64,000 bases of DNA from assembly GCF_001659725.1 (NCBI RefSeq), contig NZ_CP015922.1:1860001-1924000 (forward strand). The letters run 5' to 3'. Position numbers and translations under genes: made by a program. Every line of letters begins with the position of its first letter. Positions within the stretch are counted from its first letter, which is position 1. Shown one piece after another: positions 40,990-49,604 of this stretch. The notes under the pieces were generated by a model. The model was not told where the DNA came from. It worked only from the letters and a program-made list of their open reading frames with translations, and ran no database searches. Source of the stretch: Polynucleobacter wuianus. GTDB lineage: Bacteria > Pseudomonadota > Gammaproteobacteria > Burkholderiales > Burkholderiaceae.

Positions 40990-41670
40990 GTGACCCAGTT
41001 AGCCCTTTTCGATTTAGACCACACACTATTGCCCTGCGATAGCGATTACGAATGGGGTCAATTCTTGGCGCGTATTGGCGTTGTCGATAGCAAATACTAT
41101 GCACGACAAAACGAGCGCTTCTATCAAGACTACAAGGAAGGTAAGCTTGATATTCATGAATTTCTCCGCTTTGCCCTAAAACCCCTCTCTGAGCACTCAC
41201 GTGCCCAGCTCAAAGAATGGCATGACCAATTCATGGCAGAAGTGATCAACGGGCAGCTTCGTCAAAAAGCGATCGATTTGGTAAAACAACATCAAGATGC
41301 TGGTGACTTATGTTGCGTTGTCACCGCAACCAATAGCTTTGTAACGCGCCCAATCGTCGAGAGTTTTGGTATCGAGCATCTGATTGCAACTGAGCCAGCA
41401 ACCCGTGGTGATGGGCTATTGGCCAGCTTCACGGGCGAAGTTAAAGGCATTCCAAACTTTCGCGAAGGCAAGATTCAAAATCTGCATGACTGGCTGAGTA
41501 AGCAGGATCTGAGCTTAGCTAAATTACCGCGCAGTTATTTCTATTCAGACTCAATGAATGACTTACCATTATTAGAGCAAGTAAGTCACCCAGTTGCCAC
41601 TAATCCAGACGATCGTCTACGCAATGAAGCCCAATTACGTGGCTGGCCAATTCTTGAGTTGTTCGCATGA
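40990..41670 (+). CDS. HAD-superfamily hydrolase, subfamily IB (SerB-like)
   Basis: Phosphatase of 226 residues. Motif I is FDLDHTLLPCDSD (nucleophile Asp), motif II CVVTATNSF, the conserved Lys is in FREGKIQNL, and motif IV is YSDSMNDLPLLE. The cap resembles that of the PSPase-like HAD-IB group. A substrate such as a phosphoserine-like or histidinol phosphate is possible but not decidable. The start is GTG. Its TGA overlaps the pcnB ATG (ATGA), so the two are translationally coupled. Confidence 0.85.
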   Translation: MTQLALFDLDHTLLPCDSDYEWGQFLARIGVVDSKYYARQNERFYQDYKEGKLDIHEFLRFALKPLSEHSRAQLKEWHDQFMAEVINGQLRQKAIDLVKQHQDAGDLCCVVTATNSFVTRPIVESFGIEHLIATEPATRGDGLLASFTGEVKGIPNFREGKIQNLHDWLSKQDLSLAKLPRSYFYSDSMNDLPLLEQVSHPVATNPDDRLRNEAQLRGWPILELFA

Positions 41671-43070
41671 TTACTAAATTTATCAAGCGCATTTTGCGTC
41701 GCGACCCGATGGTCAAGCATACGCAAGCAAACAATACAGGCGCACCAAAACGTATTCCTAAAAAATCGCATCGCATTGATCCACATTTACTTTCTAAAAA
41801 CGCGGTCAAGGTAACGCAAACTTTGCAACAAGCGGGTTATGAGGCATTTATTGTTGGTGGTGCGGTACGAGATCTCGTTTTAGGCATTGGCCCAAAAGAT
41901 TTTGACGTTGCTACCAATGCAACACCAGATCAGGTCCAACGGTTATTTCGTAAGGCACGTCTCATTGGGCGTCGCTTTCAGATCGTGCATGTGACCTTCT
42001 TTGGTAAAGGTCACCCAGAAATCATTGAAGTTTCCACCTTTAGAGCCTTACTTGATAACGCTGGTGACCATGTTGCTGAAAGTGGTCGAATTTTGCGGGA
42101 TAACGTTTGGGGTTCTCAAGGTGAAGACGCAGCTCGTCGCGATTTCACAATTAATGCAATGTATTACGACCCATCTAGCGAAACTGTGCTCGACTATCAC
42201 GGCGGTATGGCGGACATGCAAAAGAAAACTTTGCGCATGATTGGCGACCCCACAAAGCGTTATCGCGAAGATCCCGTTCGGATGCTCAGAGCGATTCGCT
42301 TTGCTGCTAAAACTGGATTTACTTTGGACGCTGATACTCGTGCGCCGATTGCCAAGCTAGGAAAACTACTGCAAGACGTTCCTTCAGCAAGACTCTTTGA
42401 TGAAATCCTTAAGCTGTTGATGTCAGGCTATTCTTGGGCGGCCATACAAGGTCTGCGAAATGCAGGCCTTCATCATGGCCTACTTCCGCTGCTCGATCAT
42501 ATTCTTGATAACAGCGAAGCCTCTAAGGGGGCAAATGATTTTGTGAAGCTAGCGCTAGCCAATACTGACCAACGCATTCAATCTGGCAAGAGCGTTTCGG
42601 CTGGCTTCTTATTCGCCACCCTACTTTGGCCAGACCTCTTAAAGAATTGGAAGGCCAATATTGCTAAAGGCATGGCAAATATCCCGGCACTACAAGATGC
42701 AATGGATGACACGATAGCCACCCAAAGTAGTGGTATGACGATTCAGCGGCGCTTTGAAAGTGATATGCGGGAAATCTGGTCTATGCAGCCACGCTTTGAA
42801 AGGCGAATTGGACGCTACCCTTATCGACTCATAGAATCGCCCCGTTTTAGGGCAGGCTATGACTTTATGCTCCTAAGATGCGCAACTGGTGAGCAGAGCC
42901 CAGCCATAGGAGAGTGGTGGACTAACTTCATTGCTGCCGACCCAGTAGGACAAGATGAATTGATGGCCAGCGTAAAAAATGAATTAGGCGCTGCCGCCAA
43001 TATACCTGCCAAAAGACGCCGGCGTAGAAAACCCAAATCAGCCACCCCACCAGAACCGACCTTAGGTTAA
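41667..43070 (+). CDS. pcnB: Poly(A) polymerase I
   Basis: Class II nucleotidyltransferase of 467 residues that polyadenylates RNA 3' ends. The catalytic region is FIVGGAVRDLVLGIGPKDFDVATNATPDQVQRLFRKARLIGRRFQIVH with the two Asp of DFDVAT. RRDFTINAMYYDP and RMIGDPTKRYREDPVRMLRAIRFAAK follow. The basic N-terminus and very basic C-terminal tail (KRRRRRKPK) distinguish PcnB from CCA-adding enzyme. The pcnB-folK-panB order is common in proteobacteria. Confidence 0.94.
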   Translation: MITKFIKRILRRDPMVKHTQANNTGAPKRIPKKSHRIDPHLLSKNAVKVTQTLQQAGYEAFIVGGAVRDLVLGIGPKDFDVATNATPDQVQRLFRKARLIGRRFQIVHVTFFGKGHPEIIEVSTFRALLDNAGDHVAESGRILRDNVWGSQGEDAARRDFTINAMYYDPSSETVLDYHGGMADMQKKTLRMIGDPTKRYREDPVRMLRAIRFAAKTGFTLDADTRAPIAKLGKLLQDVPSARLFDEILKLLMSGYSWAAIQGLRNAGLHHGLLPLLDHILDNSEASKGANDFVKLALANTDQRIQSGKSVSAGFLFATLLWPDLLKNWKANIAKGMANIPALQDAMDDTIATQSSGMTIQRRFESDMREIWSMQPRFERRIGRYPYRLIESPRFRAGYDFMLLRCATGEQSPAIGEWWTNFIAADPVGQDELMASVKNELGAAANIPAKRRRRRKPKSATPPEPTLG

Positions 43071-43122
43071 GCAGACTTAGAGATTTTTCGGTAAAATAGT
43101 TTCATCTCTAGTTTGGAATCGT

Positions 43123-43650
43123 ATGGCACGAGCATTTATCGGATTTGGTGGCAATATCGGTGATACCCGTCAGCTCATCACTGATGCAATCGTCTGCTTA
43201 GCGCAGCGCTCAGAATTACAAATTCTGGCAAAGAGTTGCTTTTATCAAAGCGCACCCGTTGAAGCTCTCGGTGGCGATTACATTAATGCAGTGATTGAAA
43301 TCGAAACCCAATTAAGTCCGTATGGGCTTCTGCATGTCTGCCAAGCAATTGAACAAGAATTTGGTAGAGAGCGCCCTTACGCTAACGCACCGCGTACGCT
43401 AGATCTCGATATTCTGTCTTTTGAGGGCGTTACTCAAAATGAAACTGAGCTTATGCTCCCCCATCCAAGAATTATTGAACGATCATTCGTTCTACTTCCC
43501 CTGCTAGAAATTGCCCCTGATTTCTTCCTACCTAATTTTGGCGAACTGAAGAGTTATTTACCTCAGGTGGCTCATCAGAGAATCGAAAAACTCCCCTGCC
43601 GCAACTGCAATTGCGGGGAAAAAGACGTTTATAGCCAAACGGCGCATTAA
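43123..43650 (+). CDS. folK: 2-amino-4-hydroxy-6-hydroxymethyldihydropteridine diphosphokinase
   Basis: HPPK of folate synthesis, 175 residues. FIGFGGNIGDTRQLI at the N-terminus, FYQSAPVEALGGDYINAVIEIET and the signature ERPYANAPRTLDLDIL (metal-binding Asp pair) are present, as is LMLPHPRIIERSFVLLPLLEI. The C-terminus carries a short Cys-rich tail (CRNCNCG) not needed for the fold. It lies between pcnB and panB. Confidence 0.94.
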   Translation: MARAFIGFGGNIGDTRQLITDAIVCLAQRSELQILAKSCFYQSAPVEALGGDYINAVIEIETQLSPYGLLHVCQAIEQEFGRERPYANAPRTLDLDILSFEGVTQNETELMLPHPRIIERSFVLLPLLEIAPDFFLPNFGELKSYLPQVAHQRIEKLPCRNCNCGEKDVYSQTAH

Positions 43651-43667
43651 TTCATTAAACTCTCGCC

Positions 43668-44483
43668 ATGGGTTACTTACAAGGCGACAAGCCAATTTCG
43701 ATTACTAAGCTCTTGGCGATGCATGCCGAGCAAGAAAAAATTACTATGCTCACCGCATACGATTCGACAATGTCCGCATTATTGAATCGCTGCGCAGTTG
43801 AAGTCATCTTAATTGGTGATTCTCTAGGCAATGTGATTCAAGGCCACTCCAGCACGACGCCAGTGACTGTTGAGCAAATGGCGTATCACACTGAATGTGT
43901 AGCTCGCGCCAACACCCACGCTTTTTTAATTTCTGATTTACCCTTCGCCAGCTATGGCGACCCTGTACAGGCTTTAGATTCTGCAGCAGAACTCATGCGC
44001 GCTGGCGCAGACATGGTCAAGCTAGAAGGTGGCGATTGGCAAGTCGATATCATTCAATATTTAGTTGAGCGTAGCGTTCCAGTTTGTGCTCACCTTGGAT
44101 TGCTTCCTCAATCAGTTCATGTTTTAGGTGGCTACAAAGTTCAAGGTAAATCAAGAGATGCGGCAACCCACATGCTGGAGCAAGCACTTGCATGCCAACA
44201 AGCTGGCGCACAAATGGTAGTGCTCGAAGCGATACCTTCATCGCTTGGCGAAAAAATTACGTCTGAATTGCATATTCCAACCATTGGGATTGGTGCAGGT
44301 CCAGATTGCTCGGGTCAAGTTTTAGTACTTCAAGACATGTTGGGCATTAGCCCAGGTAGACCGCCCAAGTTCGTGAAGAACTTCATGGAAGGTCACCACT
44401 CAGTTGAAGCAGCCGTTAAGGCCTATGTGCGTGAAGTGAAATCTGGAAAATTTCCCGGACCCGAGCACGGCTTTGCTGGTTAA
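43668..44483 (+). CDS. panB: 3-methyl-2-oxobutanoate hydroxymethyltransferase
   Basis: First committed enzyme of pantothenate synthesis, 271 residues. MLTAYDSTMSALLNRC, LIGDSLGNVIQGHSSTTPVTVEQM, AHLGLLPQSVHVLGGYKVQG and TIGIGAGPDCSGQVLVLQDMLG are the conserved blocks with the metal-binding Asp residues and catalytic Glu. coaBC of the same route is at 19.7 kb. Its TAA stop is immediately followed by the TTA complement of the dnaJ stop, so the convergent genes abut without a spacer. Confidence 0.96.
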   Translation: MGYLQGDKPISITKLLAMHAEQEKITMLTAYDSTMSALLNRCAVEVILIGDSLGNVIQGHSSTTPVTVEQMAYHTECVARANTHAFLISDLPFASYGDPVQALDSAAELMRAGADMVKLEGGDWQVDIIQYLVERSVPVCAHLGLLPQSVHVLGGYKVQGKSRDAATHMLEQALACQQAGAQMVVLEAIPSSLGEKITSELHIPTIGIGAGPDCSGQVLVLQDMLGISPGRPPKFVKNFMEGHHSVEAAVKAYVREVKSGKFPGPEHGFAG

Positions 44484-45620
44484 TTAGCTAAAGAAGCTCT
44501 TTACCCCATCAAACCAGCCTTTTTGTTGCGGGCTATGTTTGTCGCCACCAGATTTCAGACTGTCGTCAAACTTCTGTAGCAATTGCTTTTGCTCATCAGT
44601 CAACTTCACCGGTGTTTCAACCAAGACGTGAACAAACAAATCGCCAACTAAAGTTGAACGGAGGCCTTTGATGCCTTTATTACGTAGGCGGAAAGTCTTA
44701 CCAGTCTGAGTTCCTTCCGGAATTGGAAACTCAACCCGACCTGATAACGTTGGGACTTCAATTTCACCGCCGATCGTTGCTATCGCAAATGAAATCGGCA
44801 TCTGTACATGCAAATCGCTACCGTCGCGCTCAAATACTTTATGGGGTTTAACGCGAACCTCTACGTAGAGATCGCCGGATGGTCCACCGTTAATACCAGG
44901 CTCGCCATTACCAACTGAACGAACGCGCATACCGTCATCAATACCTGCAGGTATTTTGATTTCGAGGGTTTTTTGTTCTTTGTGTTTACCTGTGCCATGA
45001 CAAGTCTTGCAAGGCTTTGGAATGTACTCGCCAGTGCCGCGGCACTTAGGGCAAGTTTGCTGCATTGAAAAGAAGCCTTGCTGAACACGTACTTGACCAT
45101 GCCCATCACAGGTAGAACATTTCTCCGCCTTTGAACCAGGCTCTGCACCAGTGCCGTGACATGGCTTGCAATTACTCCAGCTAGGAACACGAATTTGAGT
45201 GGTATAGCCTTCGGCTGCCTGCTCAAGTGTAATGTCCATGTTGTAACGTAAGTCAGCACCTTTGTAGACTTGCGGACCACCATGACGACCACCGCCTTGA
45301 CCAAAAATATCACCGAAGATGTCACCAAAAGCATCAGCAAAGCCGCCACCGCCAAAGCCACCGCCTCCGAATCCGCCACCCATCGAAGGATCAATACCAG
45401 CATGACCGTACTGATCGTATGCAGCACGCTTATTGGGATCGTTTAGCGTTTCGTACGCTTCTTTTACTTCTTTAAATTGGGCTTCAGCGGTTTTGCTATC
45501 GGGGTTGCGATCAGGGTGATACTTCATTGCCATTTTACGATAAGCTTTTTTGAGCTCTTCATCGCTGGCACCTTTTGCTACACCAAGCACTTCATAAAAA
45601 TCGCGTTTACTTTTAGGCAC
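44484..45620 (-). CDS. dnaJ: Chaperone protein DnaJ
   Basis: Hsp40 co-chaperone of 378 residues. The J domain has the HPD motif in MKYHPDRNPD, followed by a Gly/Phe-rich linker (GGGFGGGGFGGGGF). Four CxxCxGxG zinc repeats follow: CKPCHGTG, CSTCDGHG, CPKCRGTG and CKTCHGTG. The C-terminal substrate domains complete the type I layout. It starts with GTG preceded by GAGAGGA. It lies 100 bases downstream of dnaK, with a hairpin in the gap. Confidence 0.97.
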   Translation of the reverse strand: MPKSKRDFYEVLGVAKGASDEELKKAYRKMAMKYHPDRNPDSKTAEAQFKEVKEAYETLNDPNKRAAYDQYGHAGIDPSMGGGFGGGGFGGGGFADAFGDIFGDIFGQGGGRHGGPQVYKGADLRYNMDITLEQAAEGYTTQIRVPSWSNCKPCHGTGAEPGSKAEKCSTCDGHGQVRVQQGFFSMQQTCPKCRGTGEYIPKPCKTCHGTGKHKEQKTLEIKIPAGIDDGMRVRSVGNGEPGINGGPSGDLYVEVRVKPHKVFERDGSDLHVQMPISFAIATIGGEIEVPTLSGRVEFPIPEGTQTGKTFRLRNKGIKGLRSTLVGDLFVHVLVETPVKLTDEQKQLLQKFDDSLKSGGDKHSPQQKGWFDGVKSFFS

Positions 45621-45650
45621 GGCCTATCCTCTCAACAACCTGAATGGCAC

Positions 45651-45671
45651 AAGTCGGCACGAGGCCGACTT
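45651..45671 (-). other. Hairpin between dnaK and dnaJ
   Basis: AAGTCGGC (45651-45658) and GCCGACTT (45664-45671) form a perfect 8-bp stem with a 5-base loop. There is no U-run on the minus strand, so it is not a standard terminator. It may slow or process the transcript or stabilise the dnaK 3' end, and could favour more DnaK than DnaJ. Confidence 0.7.
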
Positions 45672-45720
45672 GTTATTTAAGTACATCAAAACTACGTTAA
45701 TGAATGTCTGATTTAAAGAA

Positions 45721-47652
45721 TTACTTCTTGTCATCAACCTCTTTAAAGTCTGCATCAACAACATCAGCGTCAGGGGCTGCCTTTTGCTCGCCACCTGGGG
45801 CTGCGCCTGCAGCTGCACCAGCTTTAGCCTGTTCAGCAGCCATGACTTTTTCGCCCAGCTTCTGACTTGCCTTACCCAAAGCTTCAGTTTTGGCTTCAAT
45901 AGCTTCTTTATCGCTACCCTTGATCGCTTCATCCAACTCTTTGAGGGCTAGTTCTATGGCTTCTTTTTCAGAGGCTTCTAAGCTAGCGCCATGCTCTTCC
46001 AAAGCCTTCTTAGTAGAGTGAGCCAAGGCATCTGCAGTGTTACGAGCAGTTACCAACTCCAATGCTTTCTTATCTTCGGCAGCATTGGCTTCAGCATCTT
46101 TCACCATGCGTTGAATTTCTTCTTCGGTCAAGCCAGAATTTGCCTTGATGGTGATCTTGTTCTCTTTACCAGTAGTCTTGTCTTTTGCTGTTACATGCAA
46201 AATACCGTTGGCATCGATATCAAAGGTCACTTCAATTTGCGGCATACCGCGCTGAGCAGGTGCAATACCTTCGAGGTTAAATTCACCCAACAACTTGTTT
46301 GCAGCAGCCATCTCACGCTCACCTTGGAAGCACTTGATGGTTACAGCAGGCTGATTGTCTTCTGCAGTAGAGTAAACCTGTGAATGCTTGGTAGGAATCG
46401 TTGTGTTCTTTGGAATCATCTTGGTCATGACGCCACCAAGAGTTTCGATACCCAATGACAATGGGGTAACGTCCAAGAGCAATACATCTTTACGATCACC
46501 AGACAATACAGAACCCTGAATTGCGGCACCAACAGCTACTGCTTCATCTGGGTTAACGTCTTTGCGTGGCTCTTTACCAAAGATTTCTTTTACTTTGTCC
46601 TGAACCGCAGGCATACGAGTCTGACCACCGACCAAAATCACGTCGTCGATATTGGCGACGTTTACGCCAGCGTCTTTAATCGCAGTTAAGCAAGGGCCAG
46701 CCGTGCGGTTGATTAACTCTTCAACCAAGGACTCTAATTTGGCACGGGTCAACTTCAAATTCAAGTGCTTAGGACCACTAGCGTCAGCAGTCACGTATGG
46801 CAAGTTAATTTCAGTTTGCTGTGCAGATGACAATTCGATCTTGGCTTTTTCGGCTGCATCTTTTAAACGCTGCAATGCTAAAACGTCTTTACTCAAATCA
46901 ACGCCTTGCTCTTTCTTGAACTCAGCAATGATCCAGTCAATGATGCGTTGGTCAAAGTCTTCACCACCCAAGAAGGTATCGCCGTTGGTAGAAAGCACTT
47001 CAAACTGCTTCTCACCATCCACGTTAGCAATCTCAATGATGGATACGTCAAATGTACCGCCACCTAAGTCATACACAGCGATCTTGCGATCTACCTTGTC
47101 TTGCTTGTCCAGGCCAAATGCCAATGCAGCAGCGGTTGGCTCGTTAATGATGCGCTTCACATCCAAACCAGCGATACGTCCGGCGTCCTTAGTGGCTTGA
47201 CGTTGACTGTCGTTGAAGTAAGCAGGAACAGTAATGACTGCCTCAGTCACTTCTTCACCGAGATAGTCTTCGGCAGTCTTTTTCATCTTGCGCAGGATTT
47301 CAGCAGAAACTTGCTGTGGCGCCATTTTCTTATCACGTGCTTGAACCCAAGCATCGCCGTTGTCTGCTTGAATAATTGCGTAAGGCATGAGTCCAATATC
47401 TTTTTGCACTTCAGGATCAGTGAATTTACGACCCATCAAACGCTTCACTGCGTAGATTGTGTTTTTAGGATTTGTCACTGATTGACGTTTTGCTGGTGCA
47501 CCAACCAATACCTCTCCATCTTCAACGTAAGCGATGATCGATGGAGTTGTGCGAGCGCCTTCTGCGTTCTCCACAACTTTAGGTGCATTGTTTTCAACAA
47601 CTGAAACACACGAGTTAGTGGTTCCTAAATCGATTCCGATAATCTTTCCCAT
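45721..47652 (-). CDS. dnaK: Chaperone protein DnaK (Hsp70)
   Basis: Hsp70 of 643 residues. The ATPase domain starts MGKIIGIDLGTTNSCVSVVE and contains AVITVPAYFNDSQRQATKDAG, YDLGGGTFDVSIIE and VGGQTRMPAVQ. The linker DVLLLDVTPLSLGIET leads to the substrate domain, and the C-terminal tail is Gly/Ala-rich, ending in an acidic DADVVDADFKEVDDKK. GGAG lies 5 bases before the ATG. It has its own sigma-32-type promoter downstream of grpE. Confidence 0.98.
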   Translation of the reverse strand: MGKIIGIDLGTTNSCVSVVENNAPKVVENAEGARTTPSIIAYVEDGEVLVGAPAKRQSVTNPKNTIYAVKRLMGRKFTDPEVQKDIGLMPYAIIQADNGDAWVQARDKKMAPQQVSAEILRKMKKTAEDYLGEEVTEAVITVPAYFNDSQRQATKDAGRIAGLDVKRIINEPTAAALAFGLDKQDKVDRKIAVYDLGGGTFDVSIIEIANVDGEKQFEVLSTNGDTFLGGEDFDQRIIDWIIAEFKKEQGVDLSKDVLALQRLKDAAEKAKIELSSAQQTEINLPYVTADASGPKHLNLKLTRAKLESLVEELINRTAGPCLTAIKDAGVNVANIDDVILVGGQTRMPAVQDKVKEIFGKEPRKDVNPDEAVAVGAAIQGSVLSGDRKDVLLLDVTPLSLGIETLGGVMTKMIPKNTTIPTKHSQVYSTAEDNQPAVTIKCFQGEREMAAANKLLGEFNLEGIAPAQRGMPQIEVTFDIDANGILHVTAKDKTTGKENKITIKANSGLTEEEIQRMVKDAEANAAEDKKALELVTARNTADALAHSTKKALEEHGASLEASEKEAIELALKELDEAIKGSDKEAIEAKTEALGKASQKLGEKVMAAEQAKAGAAAGAAPGGEQKAAPDADVVDADFKEVDDKK

Positions 47653-47742
47653 AATTGCTCCAAAAAATTAAATTACTTTGTTGTACTTCTAGGTTGTTTT
47701 AGGCGATCTATTTGAACCGCCACGAATATTCCAATACCCAAT

Positions 47743-47770
47743 AAATGGGGTCTAAAAAGGGGAATTCAAG
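47743..47770 (-). promoter_or_regulatory. Sigma-32 (RpoH)-type promoter of dnaK
   Basis: Read on the minus strand: CTTGAA (complement of 47765-47770), 14 bases, then CCCCATTT (complement of 47743-47750). This fits the CTTGAA / CCCCATNT heat-shock consensus. The start would fall near 47735, leaving a leader of about 80 bases before dnaK. Confidence 0.85.
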
Positions 47771-47782
47771 GGGTGAAATGGC

Positions 47783-47808
47783 AAAAAAGGCAGAAATCTG
47801 CCTTTTTT
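47783..47808. terminator. Terminator between grpE and dnaK
   Basis: AAAAAAGGCAG (47783-47793) and CTGCCTTTTTT (47798-47808) are perfectly complementary around a 4-base loop, with a U-run in both directions. It ends the grpE transcript just before the dnaK promoter. A second small hairpin GGGGT/ACCCC lies at 47818-47831. Confidence 0.88.
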
Positions 47809-47842
47809 TGACTGTTTGGGGTTTTTACCCCATTTTTTTGGT

Positions 47843-48400
47843 TTACTTAGGGGCGCTCACCGTCACTAAAGCTGGTCTAAGGACGCGATCAGCCACGGTA
47901 TAACCCCTTTGCAGCACTGAAACCACGGTATTGGCATCTTGCTCAGAAGGCACTGAGGCAATGGCCTGGTGGTGGTGGGGATCAAATTTATCGCCTACCG
48001 AAGGGTTAATTTCGGTCATGCGACCTTTTTCAAAAGCAGCCAAGAGCTGCTTCAAGGTAATTTCTAAACCTTCTTTGAACGCCTTAGCATCACCCGCATC
48101 AGTACTCAATGCGGCATACAGACTATCCGTTACCGGAACTAAGTGCTCGGCAAAACTCTCGATCGCAAACTTATGAGCCTTCGCAATATCCTCCACGGCG
48201 CGACGACGGATATTTTCAGCCTCAGCCTTAGCGCGCAGAAAATTATCTTGCAAATCAGAGACCTTCTGGTTGAGCTCAGCAATTTCTTGCTCAGGTGTTT
48301 TTACCGCAGGAGTCTCTGTTGCAGTAGTCGAATTTTCTGTATTTGACTCTGCCGCAAGATTCTCTTGCTCTGGCATTGGGTTTTGATTTTCTTGTGTCAT
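47843..48400 (-). CDS. grpE: Nucleotide exchange factor GrpE
   Basis: DnaK exchange factor of 185 residues. An acidic, poorly ordered N-terminus (about 35 residues) is followed by a long coiled coil (EQEIAELNQKVSDLQDNFLRAKAEAENIRRRAVEDIAKAHKFAIE). The C-terminal beta domain has GDKFDPHHHQAIASVPSEQDANTVVSVLQRGYTVADRVLRPALVTVS. Preceded by its own sigma-32-type promoter and followed by a terminator, so it is a separate unit in front of dnaK. Confidence 0.96.
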   Translation of the reverse strand: MTQENQNPMPEQENLAAESNTENSTTATETPAVKTPEQEIAELNQKVSDLQDNFLRAKAEAENIRRRAVEDIAKAHKFAIESFAEHLVPVTDSLYAALSTDAGDAKAFKEGLEITLKQLLAAFEKGRMTEINPSVGDKFDPHHHQAIASVPSEQDANTVVSVLQRGYTVADRVLRPALVTVSAPK

Positions 48401-48443
48401 GGACGCGAATTCACTTTTCTGTAATGGGTGCTATTGCATTGCT

Positions 48444-48471
48444 ATGTGGGGTCAGTTTATTCAATTTCAAG
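48444..48471 (-). promoter_or_regulatory. Sigma-32 (RpoH)-type promoter of grpE, overlapping the end of hemH
   Basis: Read on the minus strand: CTTGAA (complement of 48466-48471), 14 bases, then CCCCACAT (complement of 48444-48451), close to the CTTGAA / CCCCATNT consensus. The -35 element overlaps the hemH stop codon (48467-48469). Confidence 0.83.
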
Positions 48472-49558
48472 ACATACTTTTAGCCAATTCCGCTCTTTCA
48501 TTGCACTTGGCAAGCTCATCAGGGGATTCTGTACCCAGAGACCATCCTAATAAATGCTGATAGGCAATATTGCTCAAAGCCTCAATCCACTTGGGGTTGC
48601 TGTTTAAACAAGGGATATAGCGATAGTCTCTGCCACCATGATCAAGGAATGATTCTTTTGCTTCCATGGCAATCTCCTCTAAAGTCTCAAGACAATCAGC
48701 TGGAAAGCCTGGACAAAAAATGTCGATACGCTGACAACCTTCTTTAGCGAGCTTTTCAATCGTGGGTGCGGTATAAGGCTTTAACCACTCGGCCTTTCCA
48801 AAGCGAGATTGAAAGGTCACAATATATTGACCTAGCTCTAAGCCAAGAGATTCTCCAAGTAATCGACCTGTTTTCAAACACTCACAATGATATGGGTCAC
48901 CCTTCATCAAATTGCGTTTTGGCAAACCATGAAAGGACATCACAAAACGATCGCCTTTTTCAAAATCAGGTTGTCCATCTTTATCCCAATGACTTAAAAC
49001 TTGGTCGCGCAGTGCGGCAATGTAAGCTGAGTTGTCGTGATAGTGCTTTACCAAGCGCAACTCTGGCTGGTCACGCCATGTACTTAATACGCGAAATACT
49101 TCATCAAAGCTTGAGGCTGTGGTCGTAGCGGAATACTGGGGATACAGGGGCAATAACAGCAAGCGCTCCATTCCTTGCGCCTTTAAGCCTTCAAGGGCTT
49201 CTTGGGTCGATGGCTTGCCATAACGCATCGCTAAATCGACCAACACAGTGTTGCCTTCATTGGAAAACTTTTCACCCAACTCTTTTGCTTGCAAGCGCGA
49301 GTAATGCATGAGTGGCGAACCTAATTGAGGCAACCATATCGATGCATATTTTTTTGCGGACGCACTACTGCGAATTGGCAAAATGATGCCATTTAAGATA
49401 ATCCACCAAATGAAGCGTGGAATCTCTACAACGCGCGGATCGGAAAGAAATTCTTTCAAATACGCTCTCACTGCTTTTGGCGTTGGCGCAGATGGCGTAC
49501 CTAAATTCAGTAACAGCACTGCTGTTTTAGAGGCGCGTAAGTGTGGGTTTTGATTCAA
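48467..49558 (-). CDS. hemH: Ferrochelatase
   Basis: Final haem enzyme, inserting Fe2+ into protoporphyrin IX; 363 residues. AVLLLNLGTPSAPTPKAVRAYLKEFLSDPRVVEIP is the conserved N-terminus, the catalytic His is in VMSFHGLPKRNLMKGDPYHCEC, and FQSRFGKAEWLKPYTAPTIEKLAKEG and FCPGFPADCLETLEEI match the family. The start is TTG without a clear ribosome binding site. It sits between hrcA and grpE, an arrangement I know from other Burkholderiales, and likely shares the hrcA transcript. Confidence 0.95.
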   Translation of the reverse strand: MNQNPHLRASKTAVLLLNLGTPSAPTPKAVRAYLKEFLSDPRVVEIPRFIWWIILNGIILPIRSSASAKKYASIWLPQLGSPLMHYSRLQAKELGEKFSNEGNTVLVDLAMRYGKPSTQEALEGLKAQGMERLLLLPLYPQYSATTTASSFDEVFRVLSTWRDQPELRLVKHYHDNSAYIAALRDQVLSHWDKDGQPDFEKGDRFVMSFHGLPKRNLMKGDPYHCECLKTGRLLGESLGLELGQYIVTFQSRFGKAEWLKPYTAPTIEKLAKEGCQRIDIFCPGFPADCLETLEEIAMEAKESFLDHGGRDYRYIPCLNSNPKWIEALSNIAYQHLLGWSLGTESPDELAKCNERAELAKSMS

Positions 49559-49604
49559 AGTAATGTGTCTCGGTTAAATAAGTAATTGTTGATTCAATAT
49601 ATTT

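Noticed and set aside
44861..45427. A 188-codon frame inside dnaJ in another frame of the same strand
   Set aside because: Low-complexity shadow of the Gly-rich and zinc-repeat coding sequence of dnaJ.
46652..47200. A 182-codon plus-strand frame opposite dnaK
   Set aside because: Antisense shadow of a strongly conserved gene; no ribosome binding site or family resemblance.
47818..47838. GGGGT/ACCCC hairpin with T-run facing the plus strand
   Set aside because: No plus-strand gene ends there; it is probably part of the grpE 3' structure or incidental, so not called as a terminator.
47653..48466. CIRCE operator for HrcA
   Set aside because: No TTAGCACTC/GAGTGCTAA inverted repeat found; the visible signals fit sigma-32 instead.
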